NCBI GenBank assembly: GCA_014239355.1
Contig: JAAZYZ010000015.1
Span: 1 to 53,907, forward strand
Length of the DNA: 53,907 nt
Direction of reading: 5' to 3'
Source of the DNA: Fidelibacterota bacterium
GTDB taxonomy: Bacteria; Marinisomatota; Marinisomatia; SCGC-AAA003-L08; TMED6
Below are positions 1 through 8,565 of the stretch, in pieces; the stretch's first letter is position 1; the number at the start of each line of letters is the position of its first letter. The notes under the pieces are model-generated. The model saw nothing but the letters and a program-made list of their open reading frames with translations. It did not search any database and was not told the DNA's origin. The position numbers and the translations under genes are program-made.

Positions 1-1
1 A

Positions 2-403
2 GCTGTATTTAAAGATTGGGGTTTAGACAAATTAATTATTAATGCTTATAAAGAAGGTAAGGTATTAGCTGGAGTTAGTGCTGGTGCAATATGTTGGTTT
101 GAACAAGGTATTACAGATTCATGGGAATCTGAACTTAAGGTGTTAGATTGTTTGGGGCTATTAAAAGGTGTTTGTTGCCCGCATTATGATGGTGAAGCTA
201 ATAGAAGGCCATCTATTGAAAATTTCCTTAAAAATAAAGAAATTGATGAATCTTTATGTATTGAAGATGGAGCTGCAGTTCATTATCAGGATAATCAGTT
301 AAAAACAGCAATTTCTTTTTATAAGGATAAGAATGCTTACAAAGTTAAATATGATAAAAATGCACTTATAGAATTACCATTAAATAAAATAAACATTAAA
401 TAA
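2..403 (+). CDS. Peptidase S51 (PepE/cyanophycinase-like), 5'-truncated by window edge
   Basis: The frame is open from base 2, so the start lies outside the window; only the C-terminal 133 residues are seen. The motif GVSAGAICW holds the nucleophile serine of the S51 family (the G-x-S-A-G elbow of dipeptidase E, which hydrolyses Asp-Xaa dipeptides), and the downstream CPHYDGE segment supplies a plausible catalytic histidine. The C-terminal stretch with IEDGAA is also typical of the PepE fold. The product is probably a cytoplasmic serine peptidase. Substrate specificity (Asp-X dipeptides or cyanophycin) cannot be told from this fragment. The next gene begins 11 bases later, so the two may be co-transcribed. 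Confidence 0.75.
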   Translation, partial: AVFKDWGLDKLIINAYKEGKVLAGVSAGAICWFEQGITDSWESELKVLDCLGLLKGVCCPHYDGEANRRPSIENFLKNKEIDESLCIEDGAAVHYQDNQLKTAISFYKDKNAYKVKYDKNALIELPLNKINIK

Positions 404-414
404 GGAAGAAATAG

Positions 415-2049
415 ATGATAAAGTATATTGTGATGTTCAGCTTATTTTTTTCTAGTCTATTTAGTTTAGATTCAGGTTATTATATCTATAAATTTTTAAT
501 TGATGAACATGATAATATTTATCTTAATGATTCAAAATATATTGATCAAAAACTAAAAACACCTAAAGTAAAACAACATATTCACAATCCTCTATTTTAT
601 CAAATAAAAAGTAAAGAAAATATTGTCTTAAGTAATGGTAGTGTTCAAAATCCTAAAATAATTTATTTTGAGGATATTTTAAATAATAATCCAATTAAAC
701 ATACAGTTGAATTAGATAGTGCATATTTTGTTTTAAAAATTCCAGCTTTTAATAATATGGATTATATTGATTTTTATGATTTACAAACTAATCAAATCAA
801 ATTAACTAAAAATAATAATAGAAGAAGAGAGGTATTTCCTGTTTCAGATATTATGGTTAATGGTTCTAATGATTCTAGAGTTAATATTATTTTTTTAGGT
901 GATGGATATAAACAAAACCAAATGTTAGATTACATTGTTGATGTTGAGGATGTTACAGATGCTCTTTTTAATACTATTCCTTATTCTAATTATATGAATT
1001 ATTTCAATGTTTATGCTGTAGAAGTCCCGTCAGATGATTCGGGCACAGATCATCCAGGAACTGCCCCTGATTGTGGTGGATATACTAATGATGTATTTTT
1101 TGCAGACACCTATTTTGATAGTTCTTTTGATTTGTATGATATACATCGATTGCTTTATATACAAAATAGTTCTGCTGCATTTGATGTTTTAACAGATAAT
1201 ATGCCTGAATGGGATATTATTTTTATCATGGTTAATACTACGATGTATGGAGGAGCGGGAGGAACTTTTGCTGTTTTTTCAAGGCATCAAACTAGTACTG
1301 AAATTGCTATTCATGAAATTGGGCATTCTTTTGCAGGATTGTCTGATGAATATTGGGCTGGTTTTAATTATGCAGGTGAAAATGCAAATATGACTGCAAA
1401 TAATAATCCAGAGACTATCATATGGAATCCATGGCTATATGATAATGGGGTTGGTATATATGCACATGATTACCCTGGGAATGAATGGTATAAGCCTCAT
1501 CAAAATTGTAAAATGCAATTTTTAGGCCCTCCATTTTGTTCGGTATGTACAGAACAAACTGTTAGGTCAGTCTATAGTATTTTAAGTCCAATAGATAGTT
1601 ATTATCCACGTGAATTAGAATTAGATGCTTTCCCATCTGAAATACTTTCTTTTAGTATTGATCCTATTTTTCCATCACCATCTAGTTTAAATATTAAGTG
1701 GTTCATTGATAATCAATTAATAGCAGAAAATGTATCAGACATAGAAATTGAAACTTCAAACTATTCTTTAGGTCAGCATGAAATTAAAATAGTTATTGAA
1801 GATCTTACAGACTTGGTTAGGAATGATCCCTCAAATTTATTAACCTCTGAGATTGTTTGGAGCTTAGCAATAAATTGTCTTACTAGCCCAGATATTAATT
1901 CTGATGGGTATATTAACATTCAAGATATTATTATTGTGGTAAATCATATTTTAGAAATTTCTTATGATATTCCATGTATTGATTTGAATCAAGATGAGAT
2001 ATTAAATATTTTAGATATTATCTTCATAATTAATTCAATTTTAGGATAA
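415..2049 (+). CDS. Secreted M64-like metallopeptidase with C-terminal dockerin-like domain
   Basis: The N-terminus (about 17 residues, hydrophobic, ending near SLFSLDS) is a signal peptide. HEIGHSFAGLSDEY at residues 300-313 matches the zinc-binding signature of the IgA-peptidase M64 family (HExGHxxxxLxDEY): H300 and H304 bind zinc, E301 is the general base, and D311 is a probable third ligand. Several cysteines (around residues 220 and 365-380) suggest an exported, oxidised domain. Residues about 495-543 form two EF-hand-like loops (DINSDGYINIQDI and DLNQDEILNILDI), a dockerin type I-like pair also found on two other secreted proteins in this window. It is likely a secreted or surface-attached protease; its target is unknown. 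A good Shine-Dalgarno (AAGGAAG) precedes the chosen ATG. Confidence 0.8.
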   Translation: MIKYIVMFSLFFSSLFSLDSGYYIYKFLIDEHDNIYLNDSKYIDQKLKTPKVKQHIHNPLFYQIKSKENIVLSNGSVQNPKIIYFEDILNNNPIKHTVELDSAYFVLKIPAFNNMDYIDFYDLQTNQIKLTKNNNRRREVFPVSDIMVNGSNDSRVNIIFLGDGYKQNQMLDYIVDVEDVTDALFNTIPYSNYMNYFNVYAVEVPSDDSGTDHPGTAPDCGGYTNDVFFADTYFDSSFDLYDIHRLLYIQNSSAAFDVLTDNMPEWDIIFIMVNTTMYGGAGGTFAVFSRHQTSTEIAIHEIGHSFAGLSDEYWAGFNYAGENANMTANNNPETIIWNPWLYDNGVGIYAHDYPGNEWYKPHQNCKMQFLGPPFCSVCTEQTVRSVYSILSPIDSYYPRELELDAFPSEILSFSIDPIFPSPSSLNIKWFIDNQLIAENVSDIEIETSNYSLGQHEIKIVIEDLTDLVRNDPSNLLTSEIVWSLAINCLTSPDINSDGYINIQDIIIVVNHILEISYDIPCIDLNQDEILNILDIIFIINSILG

Positions 2050-2059
2050 TTATTTTATT

Positions 2060-2467
2060 ATGTTTTTAAAAAAAAGAATTTATAAAATACTTGGTTTTGT
2101 TTTTTTTGGATTAGGTCTATTTGGTTATTATATGCCAATTTTTCCTGGTACAATATTCATGATTATATCAGCTTATTTTTTTATGTATTCATCAGATCGG
2201 TTATATAATAAAATCATTAATCATCCTCTATATGGAAATTCAATTAAACAATATATAGAAAATGGTATAATACCTTTAAAATCTAAAATTATAATTTTAT
2301 TATCTATTTGGATTGCGACACTTATATCTATTTATATAACTCCTGATATAAAATTTCCATTAGAAATAAAACTTTTCAATTTAGATATTATTATTAACTT
2401 TAAATTTATAGGAATTATACTTTCTATTATTGGAAGTATTTTTGTTTTAAAAACAAAAAATAAATAA
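2060..2467 (+). CDS. DUF454 (YbaN-like) inner-membrane protein
   Basis: A small integral membrane protein of 135 residues with four predicted hydrophobic segments. The N-terminal segment with GLGLFGYYMPIFPGTIFM, followed by a short polar stretch containing HPLYG and a K-rich IPLKSKI, fits the DUF454/YbaN pattern (LG-x-LLP-x-LPTTPF-like first segment, then NH-x-xFG). The family is widespread in Gram-negative bacteria and has no firmly established function. The gene starts 11 bases after the metalloprotease and may share its transcript. Assignment rests on pattern resemblance only. Confidence 0.6.
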   Translation: MFLKKRIYKILGFVFFGLGLFGYYMPIFPGTIFMIISAYFFMYSSDRLYNKIINHPLYGNSIKQYIENGIIPLKSKIIILLSIWIATLISIYITPDIKFPLEIKLFNLDIIINFKFIGIILSIIGSIFVLKTKNK

Positions 2468-2541
2468 AATTATTATAATTAATAATTAATTGTTAATTTG
2501 TCTTTGTATGTTTTCAACTCTAAATAAAGGGAGAGTTATTT

Positions 2542-3090
2542 ATGAGTTTAAAAAAAATGACAAAATCAAAGCATTCAAATGCTGAGCGTTCTTGGTTTGC
2601 GTCTTTGATGATGAGTGGTAAAATTACTAATGAACAGTACTCTGTTTATTTAAAGCAGCAATTTAAATGTTATGATGCTTTAGAAAATAGATTTGATGCT
2701 AGTCAGTCAATTCAATCTTTGCCCAAAAATCTTAAAAGATCCTCTAATATTAATGATGATTTAAAAGAATTAAATGTAAACATTAAAGATATTCCTATTT
2801 TTCAATCTACAAAAAAATATGTTCAATATATAACTCATGAATGTCCAGATGAATTACTTTATGCTCATGTGTATGTAAGATATTTAGGTGATTTAAAAGG
2901 CGGACAAATGATTGCTAAAAAAATACCAGGCTCTGGTGAGTATTATAAATTTCAAGAATCTCAAGAATTGGAATCATTTATAAGGGCACAATTAAGTACA
3001 GATAGTGCTTTTGTTGAAGAGTCTAATAAGTGTTTTGATTCGGCTATAGTACTATTTAAAGATTTAAAAACATACCTTCACAACAAATAA
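2542..3090 (+). CDS. Heme oxygenase (biliverdin-forming type)
   Basis: Heme oxygenases open heme to biliverdin, CO and Fe2+ using a reductant such as ferredoxin. The protein is 182 residues, all-alpha in character. H11, in KHSNAERS, aligns with the proximal heme ligand of the canonical family (H-x-x-AE). YVRYLGDLKGGQ near residues 111-122 is the distal helix signature (YLGDLSGGQ in the animal enzyme), including the flexible glycines and the catalytic aspartate. It has no signal peptide, so it is cytoplasmic. A strong ribosome site (AAAGGGAG) lies before the ATG. No heme receptor, phytochrome or bilin reductase gene is adjacent, so iron recovery from heme is the simplest role. It converges with the next gene with a single base between stop codons. 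Confidence 0.88.
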   Translation: MSLKKMTKSKHSNAERSWFASLMMSGKITNEQYSVYLKQQFKCYDALENRFDASQSIQSLPKNLKRSSNINDDLKELNVNIKDIPIFQSTKKYVQYITHECPDELLYAHVYVRYLGDLKGGQMIAKKIPGSGEYYKFQESQELESFIRAQLSTDSAFVEESNKCFDSAIVLFKDLKTYLHNK

Positions 3091-3091
3091 A

Positions 3092-3958
3092 TTATTTTTT
3101 TCTAGTAACTTTCTCAATTAGTCCCCATAATTTTTTGGGCACTTTATCAAGCCATGTGAATTCACCAGCATTATATATCCATTCTCCACCATCAATTGTT
3201 ACAACTTCACCAGTCATATAGTCGCTGTAATCAGATACTAGATAAGCGGCTAAATTTGCTAATTCTTGATGTTCACCAAACCTATTTAATGGAATTCTCT
3301 TTTTAGGGTTTACAAAAGGTCTGAAAGGTTTTGGGAATAATCTATCCCATGCACCCTTAGTAGGGAAAGGCCCCGGTGCTATGGCATTAATGTTTATATT
3401 ATATTTAGCCCACTCAGCAGCTAAGGATCGGGTTAATGCTAATACACCACCTTTTGCAGCAGCAGATGGAGCAACATAGCCAGATCCTGTCCAAGCATAA
3501 GTGGTAACGATATTAAGCATTTTCCCTTTTTGTTTATTTTTAATCCATTCTTTACCTACAGCTAAACTAAAATTATAGGTCCCTTTTAGTACAATATCCA
3601 CTACAACATCAAATCCTTTATGTGATAATCTTTCTGTAGGTGAGATAAAATTTCCTGCTGCATTATTTACTAAAATATCAAGTTTTCCGAATTTTTTATT
3701 AATTTGTTTTAAGGTGTTTTCAACCTCATCATATTTTCTTACATCACAGCTTATTCCAATAACTTCACCATCATGCTCTTTCATTAATTCTTGAGCAGTT
3801 TTGTCTAAAGCTTCTTGTTTTCTACTAGCAATAACAATATTGGCACCTAATTCTAAAAAATATTTAGCCATAGACCTTCCAAGTCCAGTTGCTCCCCCTG
3901 TTACTAAAACAGTTTTATTTTTTAGTGAATTTTCTTTTAACATTCCATTTAAGTTCAT
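3092..3958 (-). CDS. SDR-family 2,4-dienoyl-CoA reductase-like enzyme
   Basis: A classical Rossmann SDR. The N-terminal TGGATGLGRSMA (about residues 20-31) binds NAD(P)H. NNAAGNFISPTERLS is characteristic of the mitochondrial/peroxisomal-type 2,4-dienoyl-CoA reductases, which reduce polyunsaturated acyl-CoA intermediates with NADPH. As in that subgroup, the usual YxxxK is replaced: Y of VTTYAWTGSG and K of PSAAAKGGV occupy the active-site positions. IAPGPFPTKGA also matches the subgroup. It likely acts in fatty-acid degradation or modification in the cytoplasm. The gene stands alone on the minus strand between two plus-strand genes. A general 3-oxoacyl-ACP-reductase role is less likely because of the atypical active site. 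Confidence 0.82.
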   Translation of the reverse strand: MNLNGMLKENSLKNKTVLVTGGATGLGRSMAKYFLELGANIVIASRKQEALDKTAQELMKEHDGEVIGISCDVRKYDEVENTLKQINKKFGKLDILVNNAAGNFISPTERLSHKGFDVVVDIVLKGTYNFSLAVGKEWIKNKQKGKMLNIVTTYAWTGSGYVAPSAAAKGGVLALTRSLAAEWAKYNININAIAPGPFPTKGAWDRLFPKPFRPFVNPKKRIPLNRFGEHQELANLAAYLVSDYSDYMTGEVVTIDGGEWIYNAGEFTWLDKVPKKLWGLIEKVTRKK

Positions 3959-4042
3959 AACTTCTTCTTCTTATTTTAGTTTAAAAATAAATAAGTAAAT
4001 AAATTTAAGCAGTTTTTATAAATATTTATAAGGATTTTATAT

Positions 4043-5509
4043 ATGGTTGTTTTAAAAAATATTAAAGTTGATAATAGTAAAAATTTATCATCAGAACTTT
4101 TAGTTATAGGTCGTTTCAAAGATTCTAGTACAGAAAAATCAATTTCTTTTCTTTCTAAAAAAGATAAAAAAAATGTGTTAGACGCAATTTCTATTGATTT
4201 ATCAGATGGAGCTTTAGGTGATTACATTATGTTAGCAGGTTCATCTTCATTTAAGAGGATTATGTTATTTAATCTTGGGGATAAAAATAAATTAACAAAT
4301 GATAAAATAAGAGCTTTTGGATCTAATCTTTATTCTTTAGTAAACTCAAAAAAAATTAAAAAAATGGTTTTAGATACTAAATCATTTTCTATGACAACTA
4401 ATGATAAAACTCAATCTCTAATAGAAGGTATAGTATTGGGTTCTTATAAATTTGAAGATTACAAATCAAATAGAAACAAAAAAAATCATTTAACTGATAT
4501 TTCATTGATGGGTAATGTAGATAAGAATGTTGTACAGAAAGCTCACGTTATTGCTGAGAGTGTATGTTTTGCAAGAGATTTAGGTAATCATCCTGCAAAT
4601 ATTTTAACTCCTACATATTTAGCCAATGAATCAAAAAGAATTTCAAAAGCTAAAAATATGAAATGTACAGTTATTGATGTGAGTAAATTTGAGAAAATGG
4701 GCCTAGGTAGCTTTTATGGCGTTGCAAGAGGAGCTAAAGAGCCAGCTAAAATGATTTTAGTTGAATATAATGGAGGAAAAAAATCTCAAAAACCTATAGG
4801 ACTTATAGGTAAGGGCTTAACTTTTGATAGTGGTGGAATTTCATTAAAGTCTGGTGCAAGAATGGATGAAATGAAGTTTGATATGTGTGGAAGTGGTACT
4901 GTTATGGGTGTTATGAATGCGGTATCTATTTTACAACCAAAAATAAATATAGTTTTTGCAATCGGGTCTACTGAAAATATGCCTGGAAGTGATGCACAAA
5001 GACCTGGTGATATTGTGACTGCATACAATGGTAAAACAATTGAAGTATTAAATACTGATGCAGAAGGACGATTAGTACTTGCTGATGTGTTATCATATGT
5101 GAATAAAAATTATAAACCAGAATACATGATTGATTTTGCAACATTAACTGGAGCTGTATTGGTGGCATTAGGTCATAGGGCAAGTGGTTTAATGGGTAAT
5201 GATGATAAACTAATCAGTAGAATTAAAAAATCAAGTCAAGCTACAGGTGAAAAGGTATGGGAATTACCTTTATGGCCTGAATATTCTAAAGATATTCAAG
5301 GTAAATACGCTGATATTCAAAATTTAGGAAAGGCTGGAGCTGGTACAATTACTGCGGGAGCATTTTTAAAAGAATTTGTAGGCGATACTCCATGGTGCCA
5401 TCTTGATATTGCAGGTACAGCTTGGGGTCCAAAAGAACCTTCTTATCAACCTAAGGTTGGAGCGACAGGTGTTGCTGTAAGATTAATTTATAATTTAATT
5501 GAAAATTAA
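4043..5509 (+). CDS. pepA: Leucyl aminopeptidase (M17 family)
   Basis: A full-length cytosolic leucyl aminopeptidase of 488 residues. The C-terminal catalytic domain holds the family signature NTDAEGRLVLAD at 337-348, with metal-binding D and E and the catalytic R. Other metal ligands sit in GKGLTFDSGG and in KFDMCGSG. The N-terminal alpha/beta domain (about 1-165) is weakly conserved, as usual. The enzyme removes N-terminal residues from peptides in protein turnover using two divalent metals, normally as a hexamer. A weak Shine-Dalgarno (AAGGAT) precedes the start. The tRNA gene begins 5 bases after the stop codon, so read-through transcription into the tRNA is possible. Confidence 0.93.
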   Translation: MVVLKNIKVDNSKNLSSELLVIGRFKDSSTEKSISFLSKKDKKNVLDAISIDLSDGALGDYIMLAGSSSFKRIMLFNLGDKNKLTNDKIRAFGSNLYSLVNSKKIKKMVLDTKSFSMTTNDKTQSLIEGIVLGSYKFEDYKSNRNKKNHLTDISLMGNVDKNVVQKAHVIAESVCFARDLGNHPANILTPTYLANESKRISKAKNMKCTVIDVSKFEKMGLGSFYGVARGAKEPAKMILVEYNGGKKSQKPIGLIGKGLTFDSGGISLKSGARMDEMKFDMCGSGTVMGVMNAVSILQPKINIVFAIGSTENMPGSDAQRPGDIVTAYNGKTIEVLNTDAEGRLVLADVLSYVNKNYKPEYMIDFATLTGAVLVALGHRASGLMGNDDKLISRIKKSSQATGEKVWELPLWPEYSKDIQGKYADIQNLGKAGAGTITAGAFLKEFVGDTPWCHLDIAGTAWGPKEPSYQPKVGATGVAVRLIYNLIEN

Positions 5510-5514
5510 TAGTA

Positions 5515-5588
5515 GGCGGTGTAGCTCAGTTGGTTAGAGCACCGGAATCATAATCCGGGTGTCCGGGGTTCGAGTCCCTGCACCGCCA
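5515..5588 (+). tRNA. tRNA with CAU anticodon (elongator Met, or Ile2 after lysidine modification)
   Basis: Seventy-four bases fold as a standard cloverleaf: acceptor GGCGGTG/CACCGCC, D arm GCTC...GAGC, anticodon stem CCGGA/TCCGG with loop ATCATAA (anticodon CAT), five-base variable loop GTGTC, and T arm CGGGG/CCCTG with loop TTCGAGT. A73 is present and no CCA is encoded. The acceptor starts with a paired G-C, so it is not an initiator tRNA. The CAT anticodon cannot separate elongator Met from tRNA-Ile(CAU). It resembles the Met elongator in its D loop. Confidence 0.93.
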
Positions 5589-5609
5589 CTAAAAATTGAG
5601 AATTTAAAA

Positions 5610-6044
5610 ATGAAAAAAATAGGTGTTACTTTTAGTACTTTTGATTTACTTCATCCAGGTCATATACTAATGCTTCAGGATTGTAAAACAGTCTGTGATC
5701 ACCTCATTATAGGTATTCAATCTGATCCTACTATTGACAGAAAAGGTGTTAATGATGAATATTCAAAAATTTCAGGTAAACCCAAGAACAGTCCGATTCA
5801 AACTTTAGAAGAGCGTCTTATCATGATAAAGGCTATTAAATTTGTTGATGAAGTTTTTATTTATGATACCGAACAAGACTTATATGATTGGTTGAGTAAT
5901 AACAAATGGGATGTTAGAATTCTTGGTTCTGATTGGGAAGGTAAAAATTTTACAGGTCATGATATTAAAGGCGCACTCTATTTCCATAAAAGAGATCACG
6001 ATTGGTCTTCTACAGCTTTCAGAGAAAGATTAAAAAATTCTTAA
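5610..6044 (+). CDS. TagD-like cytidylyltransferase/adenylyltransferase
   Basis: A 144-residue nucleotidyltransferase of the HxGH superfamily. FSTFDLLHPGHILML gives the N-terminal nucleotide-binding HPGH motif, and WSSTAFRER near the C-terminus stands in for the R-T/S-x-G-I-S-T-T loop. Glycerol-3-phosphate cytidylyltransferase (TagD, making CDP-glycerol) is the closest recognisable type. Other small pantetheine/FAD-like members have different C-termini. The frame runs back into the tRNA gene, but the ATG at 5610 is the sensible start because upstream codons would translate tRNA sequence. It probably activates an alcohol phosphate for the surface polymer encoded downstream; that link is inferred from position only. 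Confidence 0.75.
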   Translation: MKKIGVTFSTFDLLHPGHILMLQDCKTVCDHLIIGIQSDPTIDRKGVNDEYSKISGKPKNSPIQTLEERLIMIKAIKFVDEVFIYDTEQDLYDWLSNNKWDVRILGSDWEGKNFTGHDIKGALYFHKRDHDWSSTAFRERLKNS

Positions 6045-6064
6045 AGATTAAATAAGGTTTAATA

Positions 6065-7783
6065 ATGTCAAATAATTTAATTAAGCCACATGGTGGCAAT
6101 CTTATAAACTGCTATTGTGATCAAAATGAATCACAACAATATAAAAATAATGCAGTTAATTACATATCTCATACACTGACCGATAGGCAGCTTTGTGATT
6201 TAGAGCTTATTCTAAATGGTGCATTTTCACCACTTGATGGTTTCATGAATCAAGAATGCTATAATTCTGTATTAGAAAAAAACAGATTATTGGATGGCAA
6301 TATCTGGCCTATGCCAATTATACTTGATGTTAAATCAGATTTGGCAGATAAAGTTCAAATTAAAGATAAATTAGCTTTAAGAGATAAAGAAGGTTATTTG
6401 ATAGCTATAATTCAAATAAGTGATAAATGGGATTATGACAAATCTTTAGAAGCTCAAAAAGTGTATGGGACTACGGATATAACTCATACAGGAGTAAGGT
6501 ATATATTTGAAAATGGAGGAGATGTTTGTTTAGGTGGAAAAGTTATAGGTATAGAACGTCCTCATCATCATGATTTTTTAGATATAAGATTAGACCCTGT
6601 TGAAACCAGAACGTATTTTGAAAATAAGGGATGGGATAAAATAGTTGCTTTTCAAACTAGAAACCCTATGCATAGAGCTCATAAAGAAATTATGCAAAGA
6701 GCCGCAGAAGAAGTTGGTGGTCATGCTTTGCTGCATCCCGTGGTAGGTATGACTAAACAAGGTGATGTAGACTATTTTACTAGAGTTAGATGTTATCAAA
6801 AAATAATACAAAAATTTCCAAAGGATAGTACAGTTTTAGGGTTATTACCATTATCAATGAGGATGGCAGGTCCACGAGAAGCACTATGGCATGCGATTAT
6901 TAGAAAAAATTATGGGTGTACGCATTTTATTATAGGGAGAGATCATGCAGGTCCAGGAAATGATAAAGATGGCAAACCTTTTTATGGTCCTTATAAAGCT
7001 CAGGAATTAGTGCAAAAATTTGAGAATGAACTTGATATTAAGATGGTTATGTTTAAGATGGTTGGATATCATAAAGTTCAAGAAAAATATGTTTCTCTTG
7101 ATGATCCAAATATCAATAAGGATGATATTATGTTTATTTCTGGAACTCACCTTAGAGAAAAATTAAATTCTGGAGAAGATATTCCTGAATGGTTTACTTA
7201 TCCTGATATAACAGATGAACTTAGAAAAACTTATCCTCCAAAACTTAACAGAGGTTTTACAATATTTTTTACAGGATTATCTGGTTCTGGAAAATCTACT
7301 ATTGCTAAAAGTTTATATTCAAAATTGATGGAAATTGGTTCGAGACCAGTCACCTTACTTGATGGAGATATTGTAAGGACCCATTTATCAAGTGAGCTTG
7401 GTTTTTCCAAAGAACATAGAAACTTAAATATTAGAAGAATAGGTTATGTTGCAAGTGAAATTACTAAAAATAGAGGCGCGGCTATTTGTGCTCCAATTGC
7501 TCCATATGAAGAATCAAGAAATTATGTTAAAGAAATTATTTCACAGCATGGTGAATATATTTTAGTGCACGTATCTACTTCTTTAGAGGTATGCGAAAAG
7601 CGAGATACAAAAGGTTTGTATAAAAAAGCAAAAGAGGGGCTTATTAAAGGTCTTACAGGGGTGGATGATCCTTATGAAGTGCCAAAAGATGCAGACTTAG
7701 TGATTGATACCGATGGTATTTCTGTTACTGATGCAGTTACTAATATTATGGCTTATCTTAAAAATACTGATTTAATAAAATAA
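6065..7783 (+). CDS. sat-cysC: Bifunctional ATP sulfurylase / APS kinase
   Basis: Two domains in one chain. Residues about 1-390 are ATP sulfurylase, which makes APS from sulfate and ATP: QTRNPMHRAH at 197-206 (QxRNPxHxxH) and GRDHAGPG are the ATP and sulfate binding motifs. Residues about 395-572 are APS kinase, which phosphorylates APS to PAPS: the P-loop GLSGSGKS lies at 404-411, followed by LDGD and an APS-binding segment with NIRRIGYVA. The fused order Sat-CysC occurs in several bacteria and suggests direct delivery of APS. PAPS can feed sulfate assimilation or sulfotransferases. CysQ follows 2 bases later, forming a PAPS-making and PAP-clearing pair directly before the polysaccharide genes. 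Confidence 0.95.
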   Translation: MSNNLIKPHGGNLINCYCDQNESQQYKNNAVNYISHTLTDRQLCDLELILNGAFSPLDGFMNQECYNSVLEKNRLLDGNIWPMPIILDVKSDLADKVQIKDKLALRDKEGYLIAIIQISDKWDYDKSLEAQKVYGTTDITHTGVRYIFENGGDVCLGGKVIGIERPHHHDFLDIRLDPVETRTYFENKGWDKIVAFQTRNPMHRAHKEIMQRAAEEVGGHALLHPVVGMTKQGDVDYFTRVRCYQKIIQKFPKDSTVLGLLPLSMRMAGPREALWHAIIRKNYGCTHFIIGRDHAGPGNDKDGKPFYGPYKAQELVQKFENELDIKMVMFKMVGYHKVQEKYVSLDDPNINKDDIMFISGTHLREKLNSGEDIPEWFTYPDITDELRKTYPPKLNRGFTIFFTGLSGSGKSTIAKSLYSKLMEIGSRPVTLLDGDIVRTHLSSELGFSKEHRNLNIRRIGYVASEITKNRGAAICAPIAPYEESRNYVKEIISQHGEYILVHVSTSLEVCEKRDTKGLYKKAKEGLIKGLTGVDDPYEVPKDADLVIDTDGISVTDAVTNIMAYLKNTDLIK

Positions 7784-7785
7784 AA

Positions 7786-8544
7786 ATGCTATCAAAAGAT
7801 GATATATCAAATATTAATAATATTGCTTATAATGCAGGGCAAGCTATTCTTGATATCTATAAGACTGCATTTGAAGTAGAAATAAAATCTGACAACTCTC
7901 CTCTAACAATGGCTGATAAAAAATCTCATATAGTTATAGAGTCAGGTTTAAAATCTCTTTTTCCAGATATACCTATACTCTCTGAAGAAGGTAGGAATAT
8001 TCCATATTCTGAAAGGAAAAAATGGACTAATTTTTGGCTTATTGACCCTTTGGATGGGACAAAAGAATTCATTAAGCGAAATGGAGAGTTTACAGTAAAT
8101 ATTGCTCTTATTAAAGATAATTACCCAATTTTTGGTTCTGTTTATGCTCCATATAAAAAAGAGTTATTTTGGGGTTTTGAAGGTTTAGGTTCTTGGAAAT
8201 CAAAAGATAAAAATGAAGAACAAAAAATTCAAGTTGTTGAAAATGATAATAATAAAAGAATTGTTGTAAGTCGTTCACATCTAAACGAAAAAGTTACTCA
8301 ATTTATAAGCCAATATGATTCGTATCAATTAATGAGAATGGGTAGTTCTTTAAAGTTATGTTGTATTGCTGATGGTAAAGCTGACATCTATCCAAGATTG
8401 GGACCAACATCTGAATGGGATATTGCGGCGGCACAATGCATTGTTGAAGAGGCTGGTGGGTCTGTTCTTGAATATAAAACAAATGCTCGGTTGCATTATA
8501 ATAAAGAAAATATTTTAAATCCTTTTTTTATTGTTAGTTCTTAA
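7786..8544 (+). CDS. cysQ: 3'(2'),5'-bisphosphate nucleotidase CysQ
   Basis: A member of the inositol monophosphatase-like, Li-sensitive phosphatases. DPLDGTKEF (about residues 87-95) is the metal-binding DxxDGT motif, and SEWDIAAAQCIVEEAGG is the second signature with the catalytic aspartate. TMADKKSH and LSEEG complete the metal site. CysQ converts PAP, the by-product of sulfotransfer or PAPS reduction, to AMP and so prevents PAP toxicity. Its position directly after sat-cysC, almost without spacing, supports a single PAPS-cycle operon. Length (252 residues) is normal. Confidence 0.93.
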   Translation: MLSKDDISNINNIAYNAGQAILDIYKTAFEVEIKSDNSPLTMADKKSHIVIESGLKSLFPDIPILSEEGRNIPYSERKKWTNFWLIDPLDGTKEFIKRNGEFTVNIALIKDNYPIFGSVYAPYKKELFWGFEGLGSWKSKDKNEEQKIQVVENDNNKRIVVSRSHLNEKVTQFISQYDSYQLMRMGSSLKLCCIADGKADIYPRLGPTSEWDIAAAQCIVEEAGGSVLEYKTNARLHYNKENILNPFFIVSS

Positions 8545-8565
8545 TATTATAACTTAAATTCATTT

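Noticed and set aside
415..2049. Cellulosome component because of the dockerin-like end
   Set aside because: No cohesin, scaffoldin or carbohydrate-active enzyme is present, and the catalytic domain is a protease. The domain is better read as a general export or surface tag.
5515..5588. tRNA gene as an island attachment site
   Set aside because: The flanking genes look like ordinary housekeeping and polysaccharide genes, no integrase is near, and no second copy of the tRNA 3' end was noticed.
5559..5609. Upstream start for the TagD-like gene inside the tRNA
   Set aside because: Residues before 5610 translate the tRNA T arm and acceptor. The HxGH family N-terminus starts properly at 5610.
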